Shown here: positions 1 through 10,129 of the stretch, one piece after another
Layout of the letters: the number at the start of each line of letters is the position of its first letter
Numbering within the stretch: the stretch's first letter is position 1
NCBI RefSeq assembly: GCF_003369915.1
Contig: NC_046674.1
Location: 4,402,001-4,466,000 of the forward strand
Length of the DNA: 64,000 nucleotides
DNA from: Drosophila miranda
Taxonomy: Eukaryota > Arthropoda > Insecta > Diptera > Drosophilidae
Direction: 5' to 3'
Program-made: the position numbers and the translations under genes
The notes under the pieces: generated by a model
The model's database searches: none
What the model was told of the DNA's origin: nothing
Seen by the model: the letters and a program-made list of their open reading frames with translations, nothing else

Positions 1-915
1 CAGAACGATCAATCGCCATTGCAGCTGCTGCTCCGCCTGGCAGACTGTACATTGAGCAGTAAGCATCGAGTGACTTTCCTATTAAAATCGTAATCAAGTG
101 AACTATTTTCTCTTTCAGTTACAAGTTTTGCAAACGCGCGACCTTCTTTATTGGCCGCCGCCTGCATAGGTGCGGTGCGTCATCTAAGCGGACTCAAGTG
201 CTGGTCACAGTATCTCTCCAAACTGACATCTTATCCGGAACACGAGGTTGAGCCATTGGTGGGGGAGATCATAAAGTACTATAACTGGCAGCAGAACAGC
301 TCCGTGGCGCTCAATGCCCTGCCAACATACGTAAACATGGGCCCATCTTCGGCAGATATCATTAATCCCAATTGGTCCACACCGGACTCTGGCGTTGGGG
401 ATTCGATGGTCATAGTGAAGGAATCGGTGACCGAGCAGTATGATATAACTACTGTGCCGGTGCAGAAACCTGCTGTTCCATGGTCCGATCTAGCTGGAGT
501 TGTTCAAGAAGAGCCGCAGGAACAAGCTGTCTTTTCTCAAGGAGAGCTGCAGATAGCAGCTGTCTATTCTCAAGGAGAGCTGCAGGAACAAGCTGTCTTT
601 TCTCAGGGAGAGCTGCAGATAGCAGCTGTCTATTCTCAAGGAGAGCTGCAGGAACAAGCTGTCTTTTCTCAGGGAGAGCTGCAGATAGCAGCTGTCTTTT
701 CTCAAGGAGAGCTGCAGGAACAGACTGACTTACAATACAAAGAGCAGCCGAAACAGACAACCTTACAGCTGAATGAATTAGCATTAGACTCCAAGGAAAA
801 AGCGAAGAAATTAGATAAAGAAGTGATCATAAAAGAACTGGAACGTGCTTTCAAGCGTAAGCGTATAGATTATGACTGCCAAGATGAGCCGCAAGCGAAG
901 CGTCTGACCGACTGA
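1..915 (+). CDS. CycJ: Cyclin J, upstream tandem copy (3' part only; runs off the left edge)
   Basis: This is the 3' portion of a Cyclin J gene: an exon end at 1-58, a 60 nt intron (59-118, GTAAGC...TTTCAG, phase 1) and the last exon at 119-915, ending in TGA. It encodes the second half of the cyclin fold followed by a Gln/Glu-rich repeat tail and a basic C-terminus (KRKR, EAKR-like segments). The apparent start at 151 is an in-frame TTG and not a real initiator; the reading frame continues from the exon at 1-58. Over the shared 1.2 kb it matches the complete copy at 4.6-6.2 kb almost perfectly. Two coding differences are visible: Glu to Lys in the last repeat unit (position 708 versus 6042) and Pro versus Gln at about 749/6083. 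There is no stop or frameshift, so this copy may be functional; its 5' half lies outside the window. Confidence 0.85.
520..717 (+). repeat. Coding minisatellite, six 33-bp units (three 66-bp doublets), left CycJ copy
   Basis: Six units of 33 bp alternate between two types. They encode EQAVFSQGELQ and IAAVYSQGELQ (11 residues each), so the array is a 22-residue doublet repeated three times. The period is a multiple of three, which keeps the frame open whatever the copy number. Each unit carries a GAGCTGCAG core. Confidence 0.93.
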
Positions 916-1424
916 CCAATTTCAAGATTTTGATTCGGTAATCAGGTTTACCGAAGACCAAAACACTCACAAGCTCAAGCGCACTGAAGATGATTGCTAA
1001 GCAAATAGGTTTATAATTTCATAGATGTACCAGAAACACTTACACACTATTCTTTCAACACATACCCCACGCGGATGGGTATACTTCAAAATCATGCTGT
1101 TTCTCATGCGATATCCCCATTCAATTGTATTGAACACTCCCATATCGTAATTCATACACAAAAATTTCTCTTTATTGTATTTTTATTGTATAATGGGAAT
1201 CATTCTATTATCAAACATATATCAGCTGTCTATCAGCTAGACGTGTGTCGACGTGGTCGAGTATTTGGGGTACAAGAAGGGGGAAAAGGACTCCCTGAAG
1301 TAGAACTGGGGAGAAACAGTCACCGAATCAACGGTATGGCTCGACCGATCCAATCCATCCCCAAAGCAACAAATATATCATACCAAATATAGAAGTCCCA
1401 TTCATCCACTTTCAGATGCTTCGG

Positions 1425-3878
1425 GATATGGAGGAATTAAAGCTTAAAGACTCATCGAGCGCCAGAAGTCCACCATCGAACTGTTAACCAGCTCAGGCCG
1501 TCAAAAGTTTGAACTGGAAAACGTGCAGATGACATTTGTGCCAAAGAAGGGCGACTGGGTGACACTCAAATGCGCTGTCCAGCTGGACGATGGCTATGTG
1601 GACAAGCAGGGGGAAATTCTCGAGTTGCTGAAGGTGTTTCCAGCACGCATCCTCTCGAACCAAAAGGTCGAGGTTGAACGCTGTTTCCCAGAGTTCGTTG
1701 ATCTTGGCAACTATGCCTATTTGCTGCGGGAGACTTTCACCACTGGTACAGATCTTCACACGGGCGATTACGTCCTGGCGGATCTCATCGAATGTGCTTA
1801 CGTAAGTTGAATATGATGGGATGAATGGGAACATTAAATATAAATTTTTGCAATAATCCTTACTCCTTCAGTCGAAATTCACGCATCGCTCCATCAAAGT
1901 GACCCCGCATCAAGAAAGAGAAGACCTATTGCGCCGCTCGGGCGGTCACCATCACTGGCGCAAACCGCTTTATAACCACCGAGGTGTATGAGAAGCGTAA
2001 GATCAACCTCCAGGTACAAAAAAATACGAATCGCAATTTGGAGCTTCTGAAAGTCCAGCTACAGAATGGGGCCTAGTCATATATGAGTGTGATCGAGCCA
2101 ATTGCCAAGACCAGTATTACTGTTGACGACAGCCCTTTGGTGATCCTTGAGGTGGAGTTCCGCTGCATCGGCGAATGGGCGGAGAAATATACCCTGCACT
2201 TCGATAATTTTAAGGTGGAGCGCATTTTCAAGATCATTGCCTGCAAAACACAGAAGCAGGCCGACGAGGCGAGCATCATCTGGTTGCGACCGAATGTTTG
2301 GTGATGCATTGGCGGCTTTGAAGTTCCAGAGATTCTGCGCAATGTCTACCTGAGAGAATCCCAGGTCGATGACCTAGAAAGATTGTATCCGTGCTCGAAA
2401 GAGGCCCTGTGCATGGCCAACTATGTGCAGCGCTTCTGTTTCTTCTTGCATCTGGAGGAAATGGAAGTGCTCATTAGCATTCGAAGATTTGACAGACACA
2501 GGGCTCACGTGAAAAGGGAAGGGGAGTACCTATCCCTCAAAATCGAGTAGGGAAGGGGAGCACCTCTCCCATGGGCGAGCAGTTCAGATGCGAGCCGTCT
2601 TTAATATCCTGCGGGGCGAGGCCAAAAACCTGCCGTACGTGATCTTCGGTCCGCCCGGACCCGGCCAGACCGTCACCCTGGTGGAGGCGGTGCTGCAGAT
2701 GGTACAAAATCGCATCTTGGTGGCCGCACCCTCGAACATTGTCGCGGATCTCATTAGCAAGCTAATCATTGCCATCAAAGCGCTGACCACTGGCGAATTC
2801 ATTCGAATCGTCCGGCAAAGTCTGATTAAGGAAGAACTCATTCCACCCGAGCTTATGCCCCACTGTGCCACCTTGGACATATGCGCCAAAGAAACCGCTG
2901 AAGACACCGTAAGTACATTCCATTCCATTCAGTTCTTCTAAAGCAATCTGTAACTCTGAATCTCCCCATCCCGCTCAGATGCTAATCACCAAGACATTTC
3001 CGGGCGGACACTTCACTCACCTGTTTATGGATGAGACTGGCCAGTCGACCGAGCCGGAGACGCTGATGCCGGCAGCTCTGCTTTCCAAGGATCGGGGTCG
3101 GGTCATCCTGGCCGGTGATCCGCATTAGTTGCAGCCTGTAGTTCACAGCAGCTATGGACGTGCCTGTGGTTTCGGCACCTCCATGCTGGAGCGCCTGCTG
3201 AACACTCGAACTATCGGGCCCTGCCCTCGGTCATGGCCACATATAGTAAGCTGTTCTATGACTATGAATTGATACCAACGGTATCCGAGAAGGATTCCCG
3301 AGAGGCCACCTTGTTGGCCACAGTGCAGTCCCTACTAGGTACTGGCAAGCCGCGCAACCACGGTGTCTGTTTCTTTGAGATGAAGGGGCAGGATATGCAG
3401 CACCCAGACTCTGCCTCGTGGTACGATGATCTCGAAGCCACGGAGTTATATCTCATGGTCTTATCGCTGTATTGTCGCGGAGTGACTTCCGACCAAATTG
3501 GTCTTCTGACGCCCTATGCGAAGCAGGCGAAGACGTTAAGGGGCATGTTCATGGACACAGATATTGTCATGCCGAAGGTTGACTCGATTGAAAAGTTCCA
3601 AGGACAGGTGAGCAGACATGAAGTCTTATGCAATCTATATAGTATGTAATGTATATTCTTGATCTACAAATATAACCCAGGAGCGCGACATAATGCTGAT
3701 TTCCACTGTGCGCTCCACTGGAGACCATATAAGCCATAAGCGCATAATTTTGGCCATAGCGCGCGCCCGCGCATTTTTGGTCATATACGGTAATCCCCAT
3801 CTCCTCAGCGTCGACGACAATTGGCGTCATCTCATCAACCATAGCTTTATTTCCAAATGGAATACAAATAAATATTAG
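1425..3878 (+). pseudogene. armi: armitage-like SF1 RNA helicase pseudogene (MOV10/Armi family)
   Basis: Collinear but broken pieces of an Armi/MOV10 helicase. 1452-1801 holds a segment with PKKGDWVTLKCAVQLDDGYV, ending at a good donor (GTAAGT, intron about 1802-1871). 2083-2304 is another N-terminal-half piece. 2588-2908 carries the Walker A region, followed by an intron (2909-2978). 2979-3607 carries the Walker B region (DETGQSTEPE in place of DEAGQSTEPE) and LAGDPH before a TAG stop at 3126-3128. 3681-3878, after an intron at 3608-3680, holds the motif V/VI end (EKFQGQ / ERDIMLISTVRS, ARARA, YGNPHL). Damage is extensive. Walker A reads GPPGPGQT (2648-2671), so the catalytic Lys is Gln. The motif VI SRAR is ARAR with neighbouring sequence deleted. 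There are frameshifts near 1445, 2075, 2305-2580 and 3203, and the in-frame stop. Functional Armi is a piRNA-biogenesis helicase; this copy cannot make one. It lies just upstream of CycJ, the ancestral armi position. Confidence 0.85.
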
Positions 3879-3940
3879 AACGAAGAACGAACGAAAAACA
3901 TACTCATTGTGGGAAAGAAATTTCATGATTACTGTAAGGG

Positions 3941-3980
3941 GTATGTATACATACGTATGTATGTATGTATGTATGTATAT
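3941..3980. repeat. TATG/CATA tetranucleotide microsatellite
   Basis: About eight tandem TATG units with flanking TATAC steps lie just 3' of the armi relic, in the armi-CycJ interval (3879-4595). The rest of that interval shows no convincing gene, only promoter-like DNA near its right end. Confidence 0.8.
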
Positions 3981-4474
3981 GTGTACATTTCAGTTTATAA
4001 AGAGAAATCCACATATGTGTGTGGTTTTTGGGGCAAACTAACGATGTCCGTATGTCCGTTTCTCTACAAATTGGCCTTTGGTAGCCAAAATGGGGCTAGT
4101 AAAAAACTGTCAGGAAGCAGCCGCCCGTTTTATGGTGTCGCTGCGAAGAAAGAGATAGCATGAGAGAAAAAAAACGCAAAATTAGTGTTCGTAGCCGTCG
4201 TCGGACACTATGTTTTTCAACACACAAGACCCGCGAAGCCAGCAGAATTTGATCTTTAAGGGGTAACAATCGATCATCTCTGCCACAGGCGCCGCTCCCA
4301 GCGAAACTGGTGAGCCAAACTGACGCATATATATCCCTATCTATCGTTCCCACTGCATGCATTTCCCTTAAGACTGTCTCTGTTTTCGCAGTTTAGTAAA
4401 TTTTAATTAAATAAGTGCGCTGCGACAGCCAAAGTCTGGCAGCCCTGTTCTTTTAAGCGACAGCACACGGCGGG

Positions 4475-4485
4475 CGGTCACATTG
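4475..4485 (+). promoter_or_regulatory. Motif-1-like core promoter element upstream of CycJ
   Basis: CGGTCACATTG is one mismatch from the Drosophila core-promoter motif 1 (YGGTCACACTR), about 110-120 bp upstream of the CycJ start codon. No TATA box is visible, which fits a housekeeping/germline-type promoter. The assignment rests on motif match and position only. Confidence 0.4.
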
Positions 4486-4595
4486 ACAAGACCCGTTAGA
4501 GCGGCCATGTTTTTCTTGTTGTGTTCTTTGTAAAAAAAAGCCGCAGGTCATAATTTTTGTAGACTGCGGAATTAGATTAAAAAAACGTAATTTTA

Positions 4596-6249
4596 ATGCA
4601 AGTGAATGAAATGGCGACAACCACCATCGAAGAGAATGCTTTTGCATTAGGAAAGCGAGATGCACCGGAACAGATTCAACTGGATCCTGAGGTTCGAGGC
4701 GGTGTTTTTTTTTTTTTTTTTTTGGTGGCTACAAAAAAATTACCTGCTTGCAGCGTCTCTGGAAGACGCAATGGCTCACCGATTATGCCCAGGACATATT
4801 TGTGAACATGAAGGAGGCAGAGATGCGTCGTCGTCCCATATTATTCAACTCCATGCAGCTGGAGGAGCGCCCCAAATTGTTGCAGCTTTGTCAATTCGCA
4901 GCGCAAAAGTACAAACTGAATCGCGCCTCAGTGCATTTGGGTAAATGTGTGCGAATATCCTGCTGCTATTGATCACTCACATTCCTAAATCCAATCCCAC
5001 TTAACCAGGTATCTACTATATGGATTGTATGACCGACTACTACACGATTTGTAGCGAAAAACTGCAATTGCTGGCCCTCACATGTCTTCACATTGCGGCC
5101 CAGATCGAGGACAACGATGCGAGTGTGCCGCTCTACAGCGAACTGAACCGCCTGATACCTGATTCGTTGTACACCGTTTTCGAATACAATGTGGTGGAGC
5201 GCAAGGTGCTGGCCAGCCTGAATTTTGAGCTAATGCGTCCCACCACGGTCAGCTTTGTGGAGTTTTTTGCTTGCAGCTTTCTCACGCGCAACGACTTCGC
5301 CAACAAGGCCATGCTGGAGAACAATCCTAGCGAGCAGAACGATCAATCGCCATTGCAGCTGCTGCTCCGCCTGGCAGACTGTACATTGAGCAGTAAGCAT
5401 CGAGTGACTTTCCTATTAAAATCGTAATCAAGTGAACTATTTTCTCTTTCAGTTACAAGTTTTGCAAACGCGCGACCTTCTTTATTGGCCGCCGCCTGCA
5501 TAGGTGCGGTGCGTCATCTAAGCGGACTCAAGTGCTGGTCACAGTATCTCTCCAAACTGACATCTTATCCGGAACACGAGGTTGAGCCATTGGTGGGGGA
5601 GATCATAAAGTACTATAACTGGCAGCAGAACAGCTCCGTGGCGCTCAATGCCCTGCCAACATACGTAAACATGGGCCCATCTTCGGCAGATATCATTAAT
5701 CCCAATTGGTCCACACCGGACTCTGGCGTTGGGGATTCGATGGTCATAGTGAAGGAATCGGTGACCGAGCAGTATGATATAACTACTGTGCCGGTGCAGA
5801 AACCTGCTGTTCCATGGTCCGATCTAGCTGGAGTTGTTCAAGAAGAGCCGCAGGAACAAGCTGTCTTTTCTCAAGGAGAGCTGCAGATAGCAGCTGTCTA
5901 TTCTCAAGGAGAGCTGCAGGAACAAGCTGTCTTTTCTCAGGGAGAGCTGCAGATAGCAGCTGTCTATTCTCAAGGAGAGCTGCAGGAACAAGCTGTCTTT
6001 TCTCAGGGAGAGCTGCAGATAGCAGCTGTCTTTTCTCAAGGAAAGCTGCAGGAACAGACTGACTTACAATACAAAGAGCAGCAGAAACAGACAACCTTAC
6101 AGCTGAATGAATTAGCATTAGACTCCAAGGAAAAAGCGAAGAAATTAGATAAAGAAGTGATCATAAAAGAACTGGAACGTGCTTTCAAGCGTAAGCGTAT
6201 AGATTATGACTGCCAAGATGAGCCGCAAGCGAAGCGTCTGACCGACTGA
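4596..6249 (+). CDS. CycJ: Cyclin J, complete copy
   Basis: Four exons by splice-site reading: 4596-4691, 4754-4940, 5009-5392 and 5453-6249, with introns of 62, 68 and 60 nt, giving about 487 aa. A second in-frame ATG at 4611 would give 482 aa. The first donor (GTTCGA at 4692) is weak and the intron carries a T tract, so exon 1 is the least certain part. The N-terminal cyclin box covers exons 2-3 (WLTDYAQDIF, SVHLGIYYMDCMTDYY, LLALTCLHIAAQIED, YNVVERKVLASLNFEL), and the C-terminal cyclin fold begins exon 4 (SLLAAACIGAVRHL). Residues about 357-422 are the 11-residue Q-rich repeat, followed by a charged helix and a basic tail (FKRKR). In D. melanogaster Cyclin J is an ovarian Cdk partner that is dispensable under laboratory conditions; the protein there is shorter, and the repeat accounts for much of the extra length. 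The gene is convergent with the transporter gene at 7.1-8.8 kb. Confidence 0.9.
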
Positions 6250-6547
6250 CCAATTTCAAGATTTTGATTCGGTAATCAGGTTTACCGAAGACCAAAACAC
6301 TCACAAGCTCAAGCGCACTGAAGATGATTGCTAAGCAAATAGGTTTATAATTTCATAGAAGTACCAGAAACACTTACACACTATTCTTTAAACACATACC
6401 CCACGCGGATGGGTATACTTCAAAATCATGCTGTTTCTCATGCGATATCCCCATTCAATTGTATTGAACACTCCCATATCGTAATGCATACACAAAAATG
6501 TCTCTTTATTGTATTTTTATTGTATAATGGGAATCATTCTCTTATCA
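5335..6547 (+). repeat. Right arm of the tandem duplication
   Basis: Aligns to 1-1213 (offset 5,334 bp). Past 6547 the sequence reads into an A-rich, (CA)n stretch leading to the CG14971 3' UTR. This is probably the ancestral CycJ downstream flank, because CG14971 is the expected neighbour. Confidence 0.9.
5854..6051 (+). repeat. Coding minisatellite, six 33-bp units, right CycJ copy
   Basis: Same unit order and number as the array at 520-717. The last unit has GGAAAGCTGCAG where the left copy has GGAGAGCTGCAG, changing QGELQ to QGKLQ. Confidence 0.93.
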
Positions 6548-6596
6548 AAAAAAATATTACACACACACACTCACATAAAAAAAAATCAACAATAAA
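6505..6596. terminator. Crossed poly(A) signals of convergent CycJ (+) and CG14971 (-)
   Basis: AATAAA on the + strand at 6591-6596 could end CycJ. TTTATT at 6505-6510 and 6516-6521 gives AATAAA on the - strand and could end CG14971. The - strand signals lie upstream of the + strand signal, so the two 3' UTRs probably overlap by about 100 nt. The - strand signals also exist in the left CycJ copy (about 1171-1187). Confidence 0.45.
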
Positions 6597-6913
6597 AGAG
6601 TTGTTATTAACTAGACAAACAATTTTCTAAAAAACAAAATCCAATCCAATCGAGAATAGAGTCTTGAGGGGAGTTAGGAGGAGGGAGGGAATTAAGGAAT
6701 GACATTGTTATCCATTTCAAAAATGCTAGTATTAAATGCATTCAAAATAGTAGAGATGGAGCAAAGAATTGGAGCTGAATGCCGCGAGCACTCCTAAAAG
6801 AAAGGAACAGAACAAAGTAAAGGATCGGATCTACAGGGCAGGAATACCCGCTAGACGCAGCTCCAGTTTGTATCATCAAAAATGGAAATATATAATTTTC
6901 AAGTATCGATCGT

Positions 6914-6932
6914 GGGGGGGGGGGGGGGGGGG
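6914..6932. repeat. Poly-G run (19 G on + strand)
   Basis: Uninterrupted G19 inside what should be the CG14971 3' UTR (C19 in the mRNA). Confidence 0.9.
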
Positions 6933-7142
6933 ACACTACAATTTGATATTGCTCCCAAAGGGGAAGTTCTAGCCTAATTTCAAATGCAAGATTGTTTGAG
7001 AGAAGAGGGAGACAGAGAGTGGAATTTGGGGATTAACTATCTTTCTAATCTTCGGCCTAAGTGGTTCCGCAGAAACATTTTGAATTTACAACATTTACAG
7101 CACAACGTCCAGGCGCGCAGGTCCGGGCCGCCTCACCTCGCC

Positions 7143-8796
7143 TCATCGCTGCATATCGCGTCGCTTGAGCACATCGAATATGACATCGGAGGAATTCTGC
7201 TTGTTGTTCAGATCATTGCCCGACTCATCCTCGGAATCGGTTTGCTCCAGCAATGGCACCGTCAACGTCGAGTGGGATCTCACATGGATGCCCGCAATGG
7301 AATTGTCTGCACCGCCGCCGCCGCCACCAGCTCCTCCCTCATTGAAGTTGTACTCCGCCGACAAATCGTCACGGTCGTTGTCCAGATGCAGGTCCTTTTG
7401 CTGCTTCTCCGCATCGGCCATGGTGGAGTATTTGTGCCACAGATGGCAGGCAATGCCCGCAAGGCAGACAACCAGACCCACATAGTTGATGGGACTCAGC
7501 TGGTCCTTTTTGAGGGTGACGGCCAGGAACAGCTGGCAGATGTCCTTGAATATACCCGCTATCGAAAGCGTCAGGCTGGAGGTCTTGCACAGCACCAAGA
7601 ACTCGGTGAACTCCATGAGGAACGCAAGCAGTGCCCCAAAGGTTATCCTGGCAATGGCCCACGTTATTTCATCCGTCGTATACATCTTTAGGTTCTCCGC
7701 CACATCGTAAAGCTTTACACCTGCAAGGGGAAAACGAGAGTGGGATTAGCATGGTTTCCTGTGGCTATATGCTAAGATATACCCATACGCACCTTCAATG
7801 CCACAAACAAGCGGCAGCAGTGAGGCAATCATCCACGGCTGCATGTAGTAGATCATGTCAATCGGATTGTGCAGCCCCAGTTTTGATTTTTGCATAATAA
7901 ACTGTGCGAAACTCCAGCGCAGGCCGCTGCTCAGCGAGGCAAACAGTATGAAGAAGAAGCCCAAGGCATTGAACTGCGTGGACTTGTAGGTGAACATCAC
8001 CAGGCCAGCGCCAATGAGGCCCACAATAAACACCAGAGACCAGCTCTAAGAAAGGGATCGGATCGGATCGAAACGCGCATTAACATATTTACTCCACTTC
8101 CCATATTGTAGATGGACGTACCTTCTTTTCCAATCCTAAAGCTATGGCAAACAGCAGTATAAACACTATGGTAGATGATTTGGTCATTGTGTACAGAGAT
8201 ATGGGCACCAGGGCCAATCCCCAGTTGGAGAAACCGATATCAATGGCACTGGCGACGCCAGTGGGTGCCATTTTTCTCAGTGCCACACGCCAATCCAGCT
8301 GCACACGGGATCGACCCACGCGCAGCTTATAAATCCTACGCACGAGGGCAGCCAAAATGAATTTAAGGATTAGGTGATACGTGACAATCGTTAGGGGGAA
8401 TGGCATCTCGCGATTGATGTCCGTTTGGTAGAAGGTCAGCGAAATGGAGAGCGTTAGGTAGATCATAATAATGACCAGTGTGCCAATGGCCATCTGCATA
8501 AAGCGGGCATCCGCCTGCCGCGCCATGATCTTCTCCTGTGCCGACGTGGCTGCTACGTCGCCGACTCCAAGCCCGCTACCAATGCTATTGCTGCTGTTCA
8601 CGTATTTGAAGTTAGCCAGCCGTCTATCTTTGCCATTCTGCAGCGTTGTCGTTGACGTCGTCGTCTTCTTGTCCAAACTGAGCTCAATTTCCTCGCAGTC
8701 ATCGTCATCAGCACAGCTGCTGCTGCCAACACCGCCGGAACCGCCGCCGCCCCCTCCACTCTGGGAATTGAGGCGCTCGTACTTTGCGGCCACCAT
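7143..8796 (-). CDS. CG14971: SLC35C2-type nucleotide-sugar / triose-phosphate transporter family protein
   Basis: Coding exons, in transcript order: 8796-8122, 8045-7793 and 7720-7143 on the - strand. Introns are 76 and 72 nt with good sites (GTACGT..TTAG, GTGCGT..GCAG). Total 501 aa. I start at ATG 8796-8794 (MVAAKYERLNSQ); the longer open frame upstream has AG/GT sites and is probably 5' UTR, with a donor near 8891. Residues 1-95 are a cytosolic Gly/Ser/acidic tail. Then come about ten hydrophobic segments, including FSNWGLALVPISLYTMTKSS, the conserved TPT/SLC35 segment, and ALLAFLMEFTEFLVLCKTSS near the end. The C-terminal tail is acidic and Gly-rich. The human homologue SLC35C2 is a Golgi/ER-Golgi protein linked to GDP-fucose handling; the substrate here is inferred from family only. 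It is the expected neighbour of CycJ and is convergent with it. Confidence 0.88.
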
Positions 8797-9121
8797 TATC
8801 GGGGGGTTCGCTGCTGCTGCTGCTGTCGCGCAACCGTAAGAAGTTAACAAGAAAAGCCAGGCTAAAAGACAGCAAAAAACAGAAATACTCACATTACTTC
8901 TTCGTCGCTTCGTTATCTGGAAAGTTTATGGATCCATCCATATGTTTGTGTTTTGTGCAATTTCCCCGCGTCCCGCGACACGTTCCAGTGCCTGTTATCT
9001 GCGTAGGCGGCTTTGACTCAGGTTTTTGGTTGTATTGGTTTCTTCCGTTCGCCAATAAAATAAATTTACGTTTTCATTTTTGCCCCGTCCGTTTGTTTTG
9101 TTTGCTGCCAACTGTTTCAGT

Positions 9122-9129
9122 TATCGATA
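9122..9129. promoter_or_regulatory. DRE (TATCGATA) upstream of CG14971
   Basis: A perfect TATCGATA palindrome, the DREF-binding element of Drosophila housekeeping promoters. It lies 325 bp upstream of the CG14971 start codon and about 230 bp above a probable 5' UTR donor at 8891. A C16 run (9136-9151) follows immediately. It could mark the CG14971 transcription start region. Confidence 0.6.
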
Positions 9130-9159
9130 AGGCCACCCCCCCCCCCCCCCCACGGTGGG

Positions 9160-10117
9160 GGCTGAAAAGAACTACACGGTAACTACACATTTGCTACACT
9201 TAGCTACATAATGGGGGGAAAAAGCGGGTATGGACAAGAAGCAAAACTCCCCAGAAAATGCCACGCATGCAAAATGAATTTCACCTCATTTGCCCGATAT
9301 ACCTTGCCGAATTTGTCTTCAAGGTACATATATTGTTCTCACTCGCGAGGTGAGGTTCGTACGAACTTTGAAATTTGCCTTGGCTGTTTTTGCCTGTTGT
9401 CCATACCCCCTTCTATAGCCCATTCAAAATTACGACTCATTTTTTCGTCGCACTATGTGCGTCTGGACCTCAGAACTGACGAATTATTAATGTTGCCATT
9501 CCTTCATCCATTTCCTCTTCTTTATGTATAATTGTATATTTTTCCCGTTATGCCGTTTCACTTTTATCAAGTGATTTACGATTTCATGTTGACTGCATAA
9601 TCGCTGGAGCTAAGTGTTAACGTGTCTAAGGTTTGAACATTATCTATGTACAAGTCACCTTAAACCGGGACCGTACTTGCAGACCACATCTCTGTGTGAA
9701 AAAACAAAACTAAACGTGCCCAAAAAGTCTCCACGGTGCCCACCCCACTCCCCCTTACAGGCTGGGTGGCGTGAAGATCAAACATTTCGACTGTCAGAAG
9801 AACCCAAGAGGTTCTGGACCTAATTGACTTTTTATGTTCCATTACCACTCTTCACGGCTACTGTTTCTGTGCGAAACGACGTAAACAAACGACTAAACTA
9901 ATTTTGTGAACATTGGGAACAAGATGTGCATATTTGCTGGGTCATGAGGCTTTAATTATACATTAAACTAGCTGTTTTTGGTCACTGTGCGTTTAAATAA
10001 ATGCATTGTGTATTAATGAAGTGCCTTTCATAGTCAATTCCATCATAATTGAGTAGCTTTAACACTTAATTGATAATCTGTTTGACTGCAAGCTGCTTCG
10101 ATGTCGTGCCATTTGGT
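9160..10117. other. Intergenic stretch without a recognised gene
   Basis: Between the CG14971 promoter and the 3' end of the small TOMM5-like gene. Open frames here are short, start at non-ATG codons in part, and show no domain or splice support. I see nothing else in it. Confidence 0.5.
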
Positions 10118-10123
10118 TTTATT
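10118..10123 (-). terminator. Poly(A) signal of the TOMM5-like gene
   Basis: TTTATT on the + strand (AATAAA on the - strand), 7 nt beyond the stop codon of the small - strand gene. A very short 3' UTR is typical of tiny housekeeping genes. Confidence 0.6.
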
Positions 10124-10129
10124 TGCTAT

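Larger units (their letters stand above)
1..1213 (+). repeat. Left arm of a 5,334-bp-offset tandem duplication
   Basis: Positions 1-1213 align without gaps to 5335-6547. By eye I find about seven substitutions: two in the coding part and the rest in the 3' flank (about 1025, 1052, 1151, 1165, 1205). Identity stops abruptly near 1213. Here the sequence continues into unrelated DNA and then the armi relic, while the right copy runs on to the CG14971 3' end. The left limit is not visible because the window starts inside the repeat. Confidence 0.9.

Noticed and set aside
449..784. Antisense frame across the CycJ repeat (and the equivalent at 5783-6118)
   Set aside because: It is open only because the 33-bp repeat lacks stops in several frames; the sense strand carries a spliced cyclin gene.
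7165..7485. Open frames on the + strand across the transporter gene
   Set aside because: Shadows of the - strand coding exons, which have correct splice phases and conserved membrane segments.
8797..8892. Upstream extension of the transporter protein (MSISVFCC...)
   Set aside because: It contains intron-like sites (donor near 8891, acceptor near 8822), and the ATG at 8796 starts the protein's natural MVAAKYER sequence.
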